NCBI RefSeq assembly: GCF_010729305.1
Contig: NZ_AP022574.1
Location: 5,580,001-5,644,000, forward strand
Length of the DNA stretch: 64,000 bases
From: Mycolicibacterium psychrotolerans
GTDB taxonomy: Bacteria; Actinomycetota; Actinomycetes; Mycobacteriales; Mycobacteriaceae
Reading direction: 5' to 3'
The first letter of the stretch is position 1, and every line of letters begins with the position of its first letter. Below are positions 33,947 to 41,253 of this stretch, piece after piece. The notes beneath the pieces were generated by a model. That model had not been told where the DNA came from. It worked only from the letters and a program-made list of their open reading frames with translations, and did no database searches. The position numbers and the translations under genes were made by a program.

Positions 33947-34507
33947 CTAATCCGTTCCCGCCGGCGCCGGCACCTGCTCGTCGGCGTCGTCGGCGCCTTC
34001 GTGGACGACCGGCTTGCGCATCACCTGTCCCGTCTCGGGATCCCATCCGGCCGAGATCGAGTTCTCGCCGCTGTGGCCCATCAGCGTCGTGAACGACTCC
34101 ATGACCAGCTCGCCGTGCTGATCGATCAGGGTGTTGCGGGTGGTGACGATGTCCGCGCCGAAGCGTTCGTCGACGCTCTCGACGTACAGCGTTCCCTCGA
34201 GTTCGTCGCCCGCCTTGATCGGCCGGTAGAAGTGGAACCTCTGATCCACCTGAACGATCTGCAGGGTCTCGAAGCCGAGGTCGTTGTGTTGGAAGAAGTG
34301 CCGTTGGATCATCACCGCGAAGATCGACATGAACGTCGGGGGCGCGATCAGCGCCTCGTGGCCCGCCGCCCGCGCCGCCTCCAGGCTGTGGCTCGTCGCG
34401 TCGTTCGCCTTCACGGCGTTGGCATACTGGCGGATCTGCTCGTGACCCACGACGTACGGCTCGGGGTACTTCCAGACCATGCCTCTGATGTCGATTTTGA
34501 GTGCCAT
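33947..34507 (-). CDS. hadC: (3R)-hydroxyacyl-ACP dehydratase subunit HadC
   Basis: Third subunit of the FAS-II dehydratase; with HadB it makes the HadBC complex that handles long mycolate precursors. 186 aa, single hot-dog domain beginning M-A-L-K-I-D-I-R-G-M-V-W-K-Y, with a short C-terminal extension rich in acidic residues. It lacks the Asp/His dehydratase pair, as expected of the non-catalytic partner. It follows hadB after 11 bases. Together hadA-hadB-hadC are a hallmark of mycolic-acid bacteria. Confidence 0.95.
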   Translation of the reverse strand: MALKIDIRGMVWKYPEPYVVGHEQIRQYANAVKANDATSHSLEAARAAGHEALIAPPTFMSIFAVMIQRHFFQHNDLGFETLQIVQVDQRFHFYRPIKAGDELEGTLYVESVDERFGADIVTTRNTLIDQHGELVMESFTTLMGHSGENSISAGWDPETGQVMRKPVVHEGADDADEQVPAPAGTD

Positions 34508-34518
34508 GACGTGGTCGC

Positions 34519-34947
34519 CTATGCCAGCTTGGCCGTCGCCACGGCCCTGCCGAAGATCTTCTTGCCGCCTGCGGTGGCGCTCAGCGCCAGGGTCACCGAC
34601 TTCGTTTCGGGGTCAACGGATTTCACGCGTCCGTTGAACACGATCTCGGCGCCCTTGCCGTCGTTGGGCACCGGCACCACGGCGGTGAAGCGAACGTTGT
34701 ACTCGGTGACGGCGGCCGGATCGCCCACCCAGGAGGTGACGTAGCCGCCACCGAGACCCATGGTCAGCATCCCGTGCGCGATCGCGGTGTCCAGGCCGAC
34801 CTGCTTGGCGATGTCGTCGTCCCAGTGGATCGGGTTGAGGTCACCGGAGACTCCGGCGTAGTTGACCAGGTCCGCCCGGGTCAACGTGATGACCTTCTCG
34901 GGCAGTTGATCGCCGACCGTGACCGAACTGAACTCACGCAGTGCCAT
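34519..34947 (-). CDS. hadB: (3R)-hydroxyacyl-ACP dehydratase subunit HadB (catalytic)
   Basis: 142-aa MaoC-like hot-dog protein carrying the catalytic hydratase motif D-L-N-P-I-H-W-D-D (Asp and His). It pairs with HadA or HadC in the FAS-II elongation cycle that builds mycolic acids. The start at ATG 34947 (M-A-L-R-E-F-S-S-V) is 14 bases inside the end of hadA; the longer frame upstream is out of keeping with the family. HadBC-type dehydratase is a known target of thiacetazone-class drugs. Confidence 0.96.
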   Translation of the reverse strand: MALREFSSVTVGDQLPEKVITLTRADLVNYAGVSGDLNPIHWDDDIAKQVGLDTAIAHGMLTMGLGGGYVTSWVGDPAAVTEYNVRFTAVVPVPNDGKGAEIVFNGRVKSVDPETKSVTLALSATAGGKKIFGRAVATAKLA

Positions 34948-35413
34948 GGGAAAAGCCACTCTCTCCGTCTTCTTCACTACGCCCCGCAAGGGTGGTGTAG
35001 GACTCCTGTACGACCTCGCCGTTGCTGTTACTGACGATGTTCTTGGTGACGATGATGTCGGTGCCGTGGGCCGTGCGGACCGATTCGACCCACACGTCAC
35101 AGTGCAGCGTGTCGCCGGCCTTGATGGGACGGACGAACTTGAGCGCCTGGTCGACCTGGACGATCTTCGCGTCCGTGATGCCGATGTTGGCGGCGGCGAA
35201 CATCGCCGACTGCGCCTGATAGCCGAACACCGAGATGAAGGTCAGGGGCGCCAGCAGCGCGTCGTAGCCGAGATCGGCGGCGGCCTCCTCGTCGAAGAAG
35301 GCCGGGTCGTCGTTCTTGACGGCGGTCGCGTATTCGCGGATCTTCTCGCGTCCGACGACGTAATGGTCGGGATGGCGGTAGTGCAACCCGACGTACTCGT
35401 CCAAGAAAGACAC
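34934..35413 (-). CDS. hadA: (3R)-hydroxyacyl-ACP dehydratase subunit HadA
   Basis: 159-aa hot-dog protein beginning M-S-F-L-D-E-Y-V-G at GTG 35413. It is the substrate-stabilising partner of HadB in early mycolate elongation. Characteristic segments are P-D-H-Y-V-V-G-R-E-K-I-R and V-D-Q-A-L-K-F-V-R-P-I-K-A-G-D. Its stop lies 14 bases into hadB. rpmG lies 68 bases upstream on the same strand and could be the first gene of the transcript. Confidence 0.95.
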   Translation of the reverse strand: MSFLDEYVGLHYRHPDHYVVGREKIREYATAVKNDDPAFFDEEAAADLGYDALLAPLTFISVFGYQAQSAMFAAANIGITDAKIVQVDQALKFVRPIKAGDTLHCDVWVESVRTAHGTDIIVTKNIVSNSNGEVVQESYTTLAGRSEEDGESGFSHGTA

Positions 35414-35481
35414 GACTTATGAACCTACCTGGTCAGGCGCGGCGCGGCGCGCATCGACGGCGCCCGGCCCGATCGTGCCGC

Positions 35482-35649
35482 CTAGCGCGACTCTTTGTGG
35501 GCCTGGTGCTTACCGCAGTTCGGGCAGAACTTCTTGATCTCGAGGCGATCGGGATCGTTGCGGCGGTTCTTCTTGGTGATGTAGTTGCGGTGCTTGCACA
35601 CCTCGCACGCCAAGGTGATCTTGGGCCGTACGTCGGTACTGGAGGCCAC
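35482..35649 (-). CDS. rpmG: Ribosomal protein L33, zinc-binding (C+) form
   Basis: 55-aa ribosomal protein beginning [11 protein letters not shown] at GTG 35649. Two Cys pairs are intact (C-E-V-C near residue 16 and C-P-N-C near residue 42), so this is the zinc-containing form; mycobacteria also have a Cys-less paralogue used under zinc limitation. It sits between tRNA-Met and hadA, as in M. tuberculosis (Rv0634B). Confidence 0.95.
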   Translation of the reverse strand: MASSTDVRPKITLACEVCKHRNYITKKNRRNDPDRLEIKKFCPNCGKHQAHKESR

Positions 35650-35687
35650 GGCAGTCGTCTCTTTCTTCTACGTCTCGTTAGTTCTTG

Positions 35688-35761
35688 TAGCGGTGGGGGG
35701 GCTCGATCCCCCGACCTCACGATTATGAGTCGTGCGCTCTAACCAGCTGAGCTACACCGCC
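35688..35761 (-). tRNA. tRNA-Met (CAT)
   Basis: 74 bases; acceptor GGCGGTG/CACCGCT, D-arm GCTCAGCTGGTTAGAGC, anticodon arm ACGACTCATAATCGT with anticodon CAT, T-arm containing GGATCGAGCC. It appears to be an elongator Met tRNA, since it lacks the three G-C pairs of the initiator anticodon stem. It lies 25 bases downstream of tRNA-Thr. Confidence 0.93.
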
Positions 35762-35786
35762 CCGCGGACCGTGCAGCGGTCCACCG

Positions 35787-35859
35787 AGCCCCCTAACGGA
35801 ATCGAACCGTTGACCTTTTCCTTACCATGGAAACGCTCTACCGACTGAGCTAAGGGGGC
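35787..35859 (-). tRNA. tRNA-Thr (GGT)
   Basis: 73 bases; acceptor GCCCCCT/AGGGGGC, D-arm GCTCAGTCGGTAGAGC, anticodon arm TTTCCATGGTAAGGAAA with anticodon GGT, T-arm containing GGTTCGATTCC. It is the first gene of the minus-strand tRNA-Thr, tRNA-Met, rpmG, had series. Confidence 0.94.
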
Positions 35860-35993
35860 CTGTCTCGCGTACTCGGCGCATCGCCAAGCGACGAGCCTTA
35901 AAGAGGGTACATTCTCACCGATTGCGGCGCCAAACCGCTGGTCACTGTCGGCGCTCGACCGGCCGGTCCAGCTGACCGCCTACGCTGACCGGC

Positions 35994-36710
35994 ATGGCCG
36001 ACTCCGACCGCCTCTACTTCAAACAGCTGCTCTCCGGGCGCGATTTCGCCGCCGACGACATGATCGCCCAGCAGATGCGCAACTTCGCGTACCTGATCGG
36101 TGACCGGGAGACCGGCGACGCCGTCGTCGTGGATCCGGCCTACGCCGCGCAGGATCTGGTGGAGGTGCTGGAGAACGACGGCATGACCCTGTCGGGGGTG
36201 CTGGTCACCCACCATCATCCCGATCACGTGGGCGGTTCGATGATGGGTTTCGCGCTCAAGGGGCTCGCCGAATTGCTGGAACGGGTCAGCGTGCCCGTGC
36301 ACGTCAACGTCGAGGAGGCCGAGTGGGTCTCTCGCGTCACCGGCATCGCGCCCAGCGAGCTGACCTCGCATCGGCACGGTGACACGGTCAGCGTCGGCGA
36401 CATCGACATCGAACTGCTGCACACCCCCGGCCACACCCCGGGCAGCCAGTGCTTCCTGCTCGACGACCGACTGGTCGCCGGGGACACCCTGTTCCTCGAC
36501 GGATGCGGGCGGACCGACTTCCCTGGCGGCAATGTGGACGACATGTTCCGCAGCCTGCAGGCGCTCGCTCAGCTGCCCGGCGATCCGACGGTGTTCCCGG
36601 GGCACTGGTACTCGACGCAGCCCAGCGCACCGCTGGCCGAGGTGCGCCGCACCAACTATGTCTACCGCGCCAGCAACCTCGACCAGTGGCGCACACTGAT
36701 GGGCGCCTGA
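35994..36710 (+). CDS. Metallo-beta-lactamase-fold hydrolase (glyoxalase II-like)
   Basis: 238-aa MBL-fold enzyme in the position of Rv0634c. The metal motif T-H-H-H-P-D-H-V-G-G is near residue 72, followed by H-T-P-G-H-T-P-G-S, G-D-T-L-F and a late H in F-P-G-H-W-Y. The domain resembles glyoxalase II and related thiolesterases. In a mycothiol organism the thiol ester substrate need not be glutathione-based, so the exact reaction is open. The ATG at 35994 follows a weak G/C-rich region. It is divergent from the tRNA-Thr group. Confidence 0.87.
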   Translation: MADSDRLYFKQLLSGRDFAADDMIAQQMRNFAYLIGDRETGDAVVVDPAYAAQDLVEVLENDGMTLSGVLVTHHHPDHVGGSMMGFALKGLAELLERVSVPVHVNVEEAEWVSRVTGIAPSELTSHRHGDTVSVGDIDIELLHTPGHTPGSQCFLLDDRLVAGDTLFLDGCGRTDFPGGNVDDMFRSLQALAQLPGDPTVFPGHWYSTQPSAPLAEVRRTNYVYRASNLDQWRTLMGA

Positions 36711-36869
36711 CACATACGTCAATTGTGCGGAATCCGCGCTTTACTTAGCTGATCTGAGCGAATACCGAAGCCTTCGGCGAAATGATCGCCGCATTCCGAA
36801 GACAGCAAGCCCCCATCCTGGCAAACTCCTAAGACAGCGCTCACCGCTTGATCGCGTCGGGGGGTCCTC

Positions 36870-37889
36870 GTGAAGAACATCGCGCTGTGCTTCGACCAGT
36901 CCGGCAATCGGGGCAACGCTGCGGCGCTCGGTGAACTGCTCTCCCGCTCCGACCGACAGATCGTCTGGTCGCCGATCGGCACCACGGACAGCCGGCGCCC
37001 GGTGCGCAGCCTGCGGCGGCGGCGGGCCCGTGAGGTCGATGTGGCTCGTGCCCACGTGGTCGGGGCTTACGAGTTCCTCGCCGATCGGTGGGAGCCCGGC
37101 GACCGAGTGTTCGTATTCGGGGCGGGCCGCGGCGGGAACTGCGCGCGGGCCGTCACTCGACTGCTGGGCACCGTCGGCGTCCTGCCCGGCACCGGCGATG
37201 CTCCGGCGCCCGAACTGCGGGACTACGTGCTCGCCACCTACGCGCTGCCCCGGACCGCACGCGAGCCGGCCGACTGGCAGCGCGTGGGCCGACTCGCCGC
37301 CGCTCTGAGCGGACGTGCCGACGCGTCGGTCGGGGTCGACTACCTCGGGCTGTGGGACACCATCGGCGTGCCGGGCCTGCCGCGTCGGAACGGCCCCGAC
37401 CCGCTCTCCCGGGTCCGCGCGGCGCGGCATGCGCTGGCGATCGACGCGCGGATGGCTCCTGTCCTGCTCGGCCACACCGGCCCCGAGGTGGAGGAGGTGT
37501 GGTTTCGCGGTGCGCACTGCGACATCACCCGCGGCAGGCACGCCTGCGCCCCGCTGTCGGACATCGCGCTGGACTGGGTGCTCGACGGCGCGATCACCGC
37601 GGGTATCCAGCTGGCCGCGACGGCCCGCCACCAGACACCGGCTCCCTGCGCCGTCGACGCGCTGGCCGGCAACAGCCACCCGGTCTCGCTGCGCCGCATT
37701 CCCGCCGGCGCCGCGGTGCACGCGAGCGTGGACTGCTACCTGCGGGCGCACCCCTCGTACTGGCGACGGCTTCCCGGCCGCATCGAGTGGGCCGATCCGG
37801 ACTGGGTGGCGCGCGGCGAACGTCTGACGACTGCCCCGTCGCCGATCGAGACGTCCGCCGCGCAACCCGAACTGGCCTCGGCGTCGTAG
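36870..37889 (+). CDS. DUF2235-type protein with altered nucleophile site
   Basis: 339-aa protein beginning K-N-I-A-L-C-F-D-Q-S-G-N, the usual opening of the DUF2235 alpha/beta-hydrolase-like family (related to Tle1 phospholipase effectors). The family motif G-F-S-R-G-A is F-G-A-G-R-G-G here, so the nucleophile Ser is replaced by Gly. The segment Y-L-G-L-W-D-T-I-G-V-P-G is well conserved. No signal peptide or membrane helix is seen. The GTG at 36870 follows a GGGGGG tract. The position matches Rv0633c, though I cannot confirm orthology. It is probably not an active serine hydrolase; role unknown. Confidence 0.75.
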   Translation: MKNIALCFDQSGNRGNAAALGELLSRSDRQIVWSPIGTTDSRRPVRSLRRRRAREVDVARAHVVGAYEFLADRWEPGDRVFVFGAGRGGNCARAVTRLLGTVGVLPGTGDAPAPELRDYVLATYALPRTAREPADWQRVGRLAAALSGRADASVGVDYLGLWDTIGVPGLPRRNGPDPLSRVRAARHALAIDARMAPVLLGHTGPEVEEVWFRGAHCDITRGRHACAPLSDIALDWVLDGAITAGIQLAATARHQTPAPCAVDALAGNSHPVSLRRIPAGAAVHASVDCYLRAHPSYWRRLPGRIEWADPDWVARGERLTTAPSPIETSAAQPELASAS

Positions 37890-37896
37890 CGCAACG

Positions 37897-38040
37897 CTAC
37901 TTCCAGCCGGATCCGATCCCGCACTCCCAGAGCCCGAGTTTCGGAACCCCGTTGCCGTCATGGCGTTTCGGCTTGCTCGTCCGACGGGTGTGCCGCTCGG
38001 ACCCTAGATCGTCTGCCGGCCGCCTTCTGGTGACGCGCAT
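37897..38040 (-). CDS. Candidate 47-aa basic small protein
   Basis: ATG 38040 is preceded at ideal distance by GAAGGAGG, the best ribosome-binding site in the neighbourhood. The 47 codons read M-R-V-T-R-R-R-P-A-D-D-L and end G-L-W-E-C-G-I-G-S-G-W-K. The N-terminal two-thirds is rich in Arg, Lys and His; the C-terminal end is Gly/Trp-rich with one Cys. It lies seven bases from the convergent DUF2235 stop. A 9-bp hairpin and a TAGCGT -10 box lie upstream. No homologue is recalled. Coding is supported by the ribosome-binding site and position only. Confidence 0.5.
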   Translation of the reverse strand: MRVTRRRPADDLGSERHTRRTSKPKRHDGNGVPKLGLWECGIGSGWK

Positions 38041-38059
38041 GGTGTCCTCCTTCGTCTGG

Positions 38060-38101
38060 AGCGCGGCGACCCCTCGTTTCGCCGCGCTGACAAGAACGCT
38101 A
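38060..38101 (-). promoter_or_regulatory. Hairpin leader and -10 box of the 47-aa ORF
   Basis: AGCGCGGCG (38060-38068) and CGCCGCGCT (38080-38088) form a perfect 9-bp stem with an 11-base loop. TAGCGT on the minus strand (38101-38096) would start transcription close to 38089, placing the hairpin at the very 5' end of the mRNA, followed by the ribosome-binding site. Confidence 0.4.
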
Positions 38102-38176
38102 GGGACGCGCACGGTCGGCGTCGTGCGTAGTCGGCTACCTGTGTTGCGCGCCGCCGCCGCAATCCCGCCGAGGTAG

Positions 38177-38316
38177 TTTCCCGGGTCGCTTCGCTCCTGC
38201 CCGCCGGTGCCTTTCCCGGGTCGCTTCGCTCCTGCCCGCCGGTGCCTTTCCCGGGTCGCTTCGCTCCTGCCCGCCGGTGCCTTTCCCGGGTCGCTTCGCT
38301 CCTGCCCGCCGGTGCT
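38177..38316. repeat. 35-bp tandem repeat, four copies, upstream of the echA3-like gene
   Basis: TTTCCCGGGTCGC starts at 38177, 38212, 38247 and 38282, exactly 35 bases apart; the four units are nearly identical. Each contains CCCGGG and CGCTTCGCTCC. The last base of the array is the first base of TAGGTT (38316-38321), a plausible -10 for the downstream gene, with its -35 inside the fourth unit. There are no spacers, so it is not a CRISPR; a VNTR-type array is likely. The region 38102-38176 holds nothing else of note. Confidence 0.88.
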
Positions 38317-38355
38317 AGGTTCGATCCGCCCGACCCACCGGCCCCAGGAGGCACC

Positions 38356-39057
38356 ATGACCAGCACCGTCTCTTACGACCTCGTCGACTCCGTCGCCACC
38401 ATCACCCTGGACGACGGCAAGGTCAACGTGCTGGGTCCGGCGATGCAGGCCGAAATCAACGAGGCGCTGGACCGGGCCGAGGCCGACAAGGCGAAGGCCG
38501 TCGTGCTGGCCGGCAACGCGCGCGTGTTCAGCGGCGGGTTCGACCTCGCGGTGTTCCAGTCCGGTGACGCCGCCGCGGCGCACGACATGCTCGCGGGCGG
38601 GTTCAGGCTCTCGGTGCGGACGCTGACGTTCCCGGTCCCGGTGATCATCGCGGCCACCGGACCGGCGATCGCGATGGGATCCTTCCTGCTGCTGTCCGCG
38701 GATCACCGCGTCGGAACGCCGAAGTCGCGCTGCCAGGCCATCGAGGTGGCCATCGGCATGACCATCCCCATCTCGGCGATCGAGATCATGCGGATGCGGC
38801 TGACCCCGGCGGCATTCGAGCGGGGCACCGCGCTGGCCGCGACCTTCGTCGGTGACGAGGCCATCGCCGGCGGCTGGCTCGACGAGATCGTCGAGGCCGA
38901 CCAGGTCCTCGCCCGTGCCCAGCAGGTGGCGGCGGAGGCGGCGACGACGCTGCACGCCGGAGCGCATCTCGCGACCAAACTCAAGGCCCGCAAGCCCGCC
39001 CTGGACGCCATCCAGGCCGGAATCGACGGGCTGGCAACTGAATTCAGCCTGGGGTAA
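38356..39057 (+). CDS. echA3: Enoyl-CoA hydratase/isomerase family protein (EchA3-like)
   Basis: 233-aa crotonase-fold protein in the position of Rv0632c (echA3). The oxyanion-hole segments are A-G-N-A-R-V-F-S-G-G-F-D-L and A-T-G-P-A-I-A-M-G-S-F. The two Glu residues of classical enoyl-CoA hydratases are not obvious: the usual first-Glu region reads L-L-S-A-D-H-R and R-C-Q-A-I-E-V. Hydration of enoyl-CoA is therefore not certain. AGGAGG before ATG 38356 fixes the start. A four-copy repeat abuts its likely promoter. Confidence 0.85.
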   Translation: MTSTVSYDLVDSVATITLDDGKVNVLGPAMQAEINEALDRAEADKAKAVVLAGNARVFSGGFDLAVFQSGDAAAAHDMLAGGFRLSVRTLTFPVPVIIAATGPAIAMGSFLLLSADHRVGTPKSRCQAIEVAIGMTIPISAIEIMRMRLTPAAFERGTALAATFVGDEAIAGGWLDEIVEADQVLARAQQVAAEAATTLHAGAHLATKLKARKPALDAIQAGIDGLATEFSLG

Positions 39058-39061
39058 CCAC

Positions 39062-40063
39062 GTGACCCAGGTGCGAGGCCGAATCTGGCGACACGGCGAG
39101 CCCCAGGACGACTTCGTGTTCTCTGCGATCTCCGACTACCTGGCCACCGAGGGCAGCCTGGTGTGGTGTGACATCTACGATCCCGACCACGCCATCCTCT
39201 CCGACCTCGCCGAGGAACTGCATCTCAACGCGTGGGCCGTCGAAGACGCGCTCGCCGACGCGGAACGCACCAAGGCCGTCGTCTACCGCACCCACACGTT
39301 CTTCACCGTGTACGGCGTCACGATGAGCGGGGCGTCCGGCACCGCACCCGCCGACAGCCCGACGTCTCTGCTCGAGGTGCACAGGATTTCGGGTTTCGTG
39401 CTGCCGCGCGGGTTGATCACCGTCCGGCTGTCACCGCATTTCGACATCGACGAGGTGTCGCGCCGGTTCGACGAGCTCGGCGGTCAGGAGTACGGGGTGG
39501 GCGCGTTGGTCCACGGTCTGCTCGATGTGGTGGTCGACGGGCACTTCACCGCGGTGCAGGCGCTCGACGACGCGATCGAGAGCCTCGAAGACGATCTGTT
39601 CGCCGAGGAGACGCCGCGCAAAGGTCTGCAGCGCAAGACTTTTCAGCTGCGCAAAGATCTGGTGGCGCTGCGCCGGGTGGTGCTGCCGATGCGCGAGGTG
39701 GTCTCGGCGATCCAGCATCGCAGGCTCGACGCGAAGACAGCGCCGGAGCTGGACCCCGTCTACGCCGACCTGTACGACCACGTGCTGCGCGTCTCCGAGT
39801 GGACGGAGTCGCTGCGAGACATGGTCACCACGGTCTTCGAGACGAACCTGTCCCTGCAGGACGCGCGGTTGAACACCGTGATGAAGAAGCTGACCGGCTG
39901 GGCGGCCATCATCGCGGTGCCGACGGCGATCACCGGGTTCTACGGCCAGAACGTGGACTATCCCGGCATCGAGACCGTGGCAGGGTTTCTCACCAGCTCG
40001 GCGATCATCGTGGTGTTGGTGCTCGTCCTGTACGTGATGTTCAAGCGGCGGGACTGGCTGTAG
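39062..40063 (+). CDS. CorA-like divalent cation transporter with GQN motif
   Basis: 333-aa member of the CorA metal-ion transporter family. A cytoplasmic N-terminal domain and long helix (about residues 1-270) are followed by two C-terminal transmembrane helices (I-I-A-V-P-T-A-I-T-G-F and F-L-T-S-S-A-I-I-V-V-L-V-L-V) and the basic tail K-R-R-D-W-L. The signature loop after helix one is Y-G-Q-N instead of Y-G-M-N. Ion selectivity cannot be read from sequence; Mg2+ or Co2+ is expected. GTG 39062 starts four bases after the echA3 stop. The 3' end overlaps the convergent reductase gene by 23 bases. Confidence 0.85.
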   Translation: MTQVRGRIWRHGEPQDDFVFSAISDYLATEGSLVWCDIYDPDHAILSDLAEELHLNAWAVEDALADAERTKAVVYRTHTFFTVYGVTMSGASGTAPADSPTSLLEVHRISGFVLPRGLITVRLSPHFDIDEVSRRFDELGGQEYGVGALVHGLLDVVVDGHFTAVQALDDAIESLEDDLFAEETPRKGLQRKTFQLRKDLVALRRVVLPMREVVSAIQHRRLDAKTAPELDPVYADLYDHVLRVSEWTESLRDMVTTVFETNLSLQDARLNTVMKKLTGWAAIIAVPTAITGFYGQNVDYPGIETVAGFLTSSAIIVVLVLVLYVMFKRRDWL

Positions 40064-41144
40064 CGTCCAGGGTTCCCAGGATGGTGCCGGCGCAGGAGTA
40101 CGTCGCGGTGAACCCGTTGCGCCGCTCGGACACCACGCACGAGTCCCAGCCGGATCCCCAACCGCGGTACTTCAGCGTGAAAGCGCCGATGGTGCAGGAG
40201 AATCCGGGCACCCGGTCCCACGAAGCCGGATAGCCGGCGGCGGTCAGTCCCGCGACCAGACCCTGCTGCGCGGCGTCGCGCCAGTGTTCGGCGGCCACCG
40301 AGCGACCGGCGACGACGTTGTGCGCGAGCGTGATGTCGCCCGCGGCGAAGACGTTCTGCACCGAGGTGTGCATGTGTTCGTCCACGACGACACGGCCCTC
40401 ACGGGTATCGAGCCCCGCCTCGACGGCCAGCCGCACGTCGGGACGGACACCGGTCGCGGCGACCACGAGCTCGCCCTCGACCTCCTCACCGGATGCGAGG
40501 GTCACCCCACCGTCCCCGACCGCCGCGGCGGGGGCCGACCCGACGAAGCGCACCCCGGCATCGGAGAGCATCTTCACCACGCGCTCGCCGACGTCGACGC
40601 CGAAGCGACGCGCCAGCGGCACCGTCTCGGGCGCGACCATCGTGGTGTCGACGCCGCACTCGGCCAGACAGGCCGCCGCCTCGCAGCCGATCAACCCGGC
40701 CCCGATCACCACCGCCGAGGGCGCGTGCCGCGCCGCCATCCGCAGCGCGACCGCGTCGGCGAACGAGCGCAGCGGCAGCGCCCGCTCCGCACCGGGCACT
40801 GTCAGCGGCACCGCGCGGGAACCGGAGGCCAGCACCAGGTGCCAGTACGGGTAGCGCATCCCGCCGGCGGTGACCACCTCCTGCGCCGCGAGGTCGATGC
40901 GGTCGACGGTGACGCCCAGGATCAGGTCGATGTCGTTGCGGTCGAACCAGCCCGCGCTGTGCAGGTCCAGATCAGCAGGCCGGCCGCACAGATACTGTTT
41001 GCTCAACGGCGGCTTGGCATAGGGCAGCGCCGGGTCGGCGGACAGGATGCGCACCGGGATGTGCCGGTGTCGTGCGCGGAACGTCTCGGCCGCGCTGACC
41101 CCCGCAGGACCACTGCCGATGGCGAGGAATCCCGGTGCCACCAT
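40041..41144 (-). CDS. FAD-dependent ferredoxin reductase
   Basis: 367-aa pyridine nucleotide-disulphide oxidoreductase-type flavoprotein. The FAD site is G-S-G-P-A-G-V-S-A-A-E, the NAD(P)H site is V-V-I-G-A-G-L-I-G-C-E-A-A, and the second FAD motif is V-F-A-A-G-D-I-T. Families of this type move electrons from NAD(P)H to small ferredoxins or rubredoxins. A ferredoxin gene lies 850 bases away on the same strand at 41996-42187, with one plus-strand gene between, so they may be partners; this is inference. The ATG at 41144 is chosen because the FAD motif follows within ten residues; an upstream extension looks non-coding. Confidence 0.88.
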   Translation of the reverse strand: MVAPGFLAIGSGPAGVSAAETFRARHRHIPVRILSADPALPYAKPPLSKQYLCGRPADLDLHSAGWFDRNDIDLILGVTVDRIDLAAQEVVTAGGMRYPYWHLVLASGSRAVPLTVPGAERALPLRSFADAVALRMAARHAPSAVVIGAGLIGCEAAACLAECGVDTTMVAPETVPLARRFGVDVGERVVKMLSDAGVRFVGSAPAAAVGDGGVTLASGEEVEGELVVAATGVRPDVRLAVEAGLDTREGRVVVDEHMHTSVQNVFAAGDITLAHNVVAGRSVAAEHWRDAAQQGLVAGLTAAGYPASWDRVPGFSCTIGAFTLKYRGWGSGWDSCVVSERRNGFTATYSCAGTILGTLDATASPAA

Positions 41145-41253
41145 GGGTCGTGGGTACCACGGGCGGGAGCACCCCAACCGCGGCCGGAGCAAACGGGTCA
41201 GGGTTTGGTCAGATCCGTTGAGCGCGACCGTCGGAGTGTGCGAGCATCGGCGC

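Noticed and set aside
38101-38176. A housekeeping -35 for the 47-aa ORF
   Set aside because: No TTGACA-like hexamer lies at the right distance from TAGCGT, so only the -10 box and hairpin are reported.
38177-38316. Possible CRISPR array (regular 35-bp periodicity)
   Set aside because: Units follow one another directly with no unique spacers and no cas genes are nearby; the same applies to the 37-bp array at 30870.
38004-38366. Minus-strand frame encoding repeated A-G-R-S-E-A-T-R-E-type units
   Set aside because: It is the translation of the 35-bp tandem repeat, read in three successive frames because 35 is not a multiple of three. The repetitive protein is an artefact.
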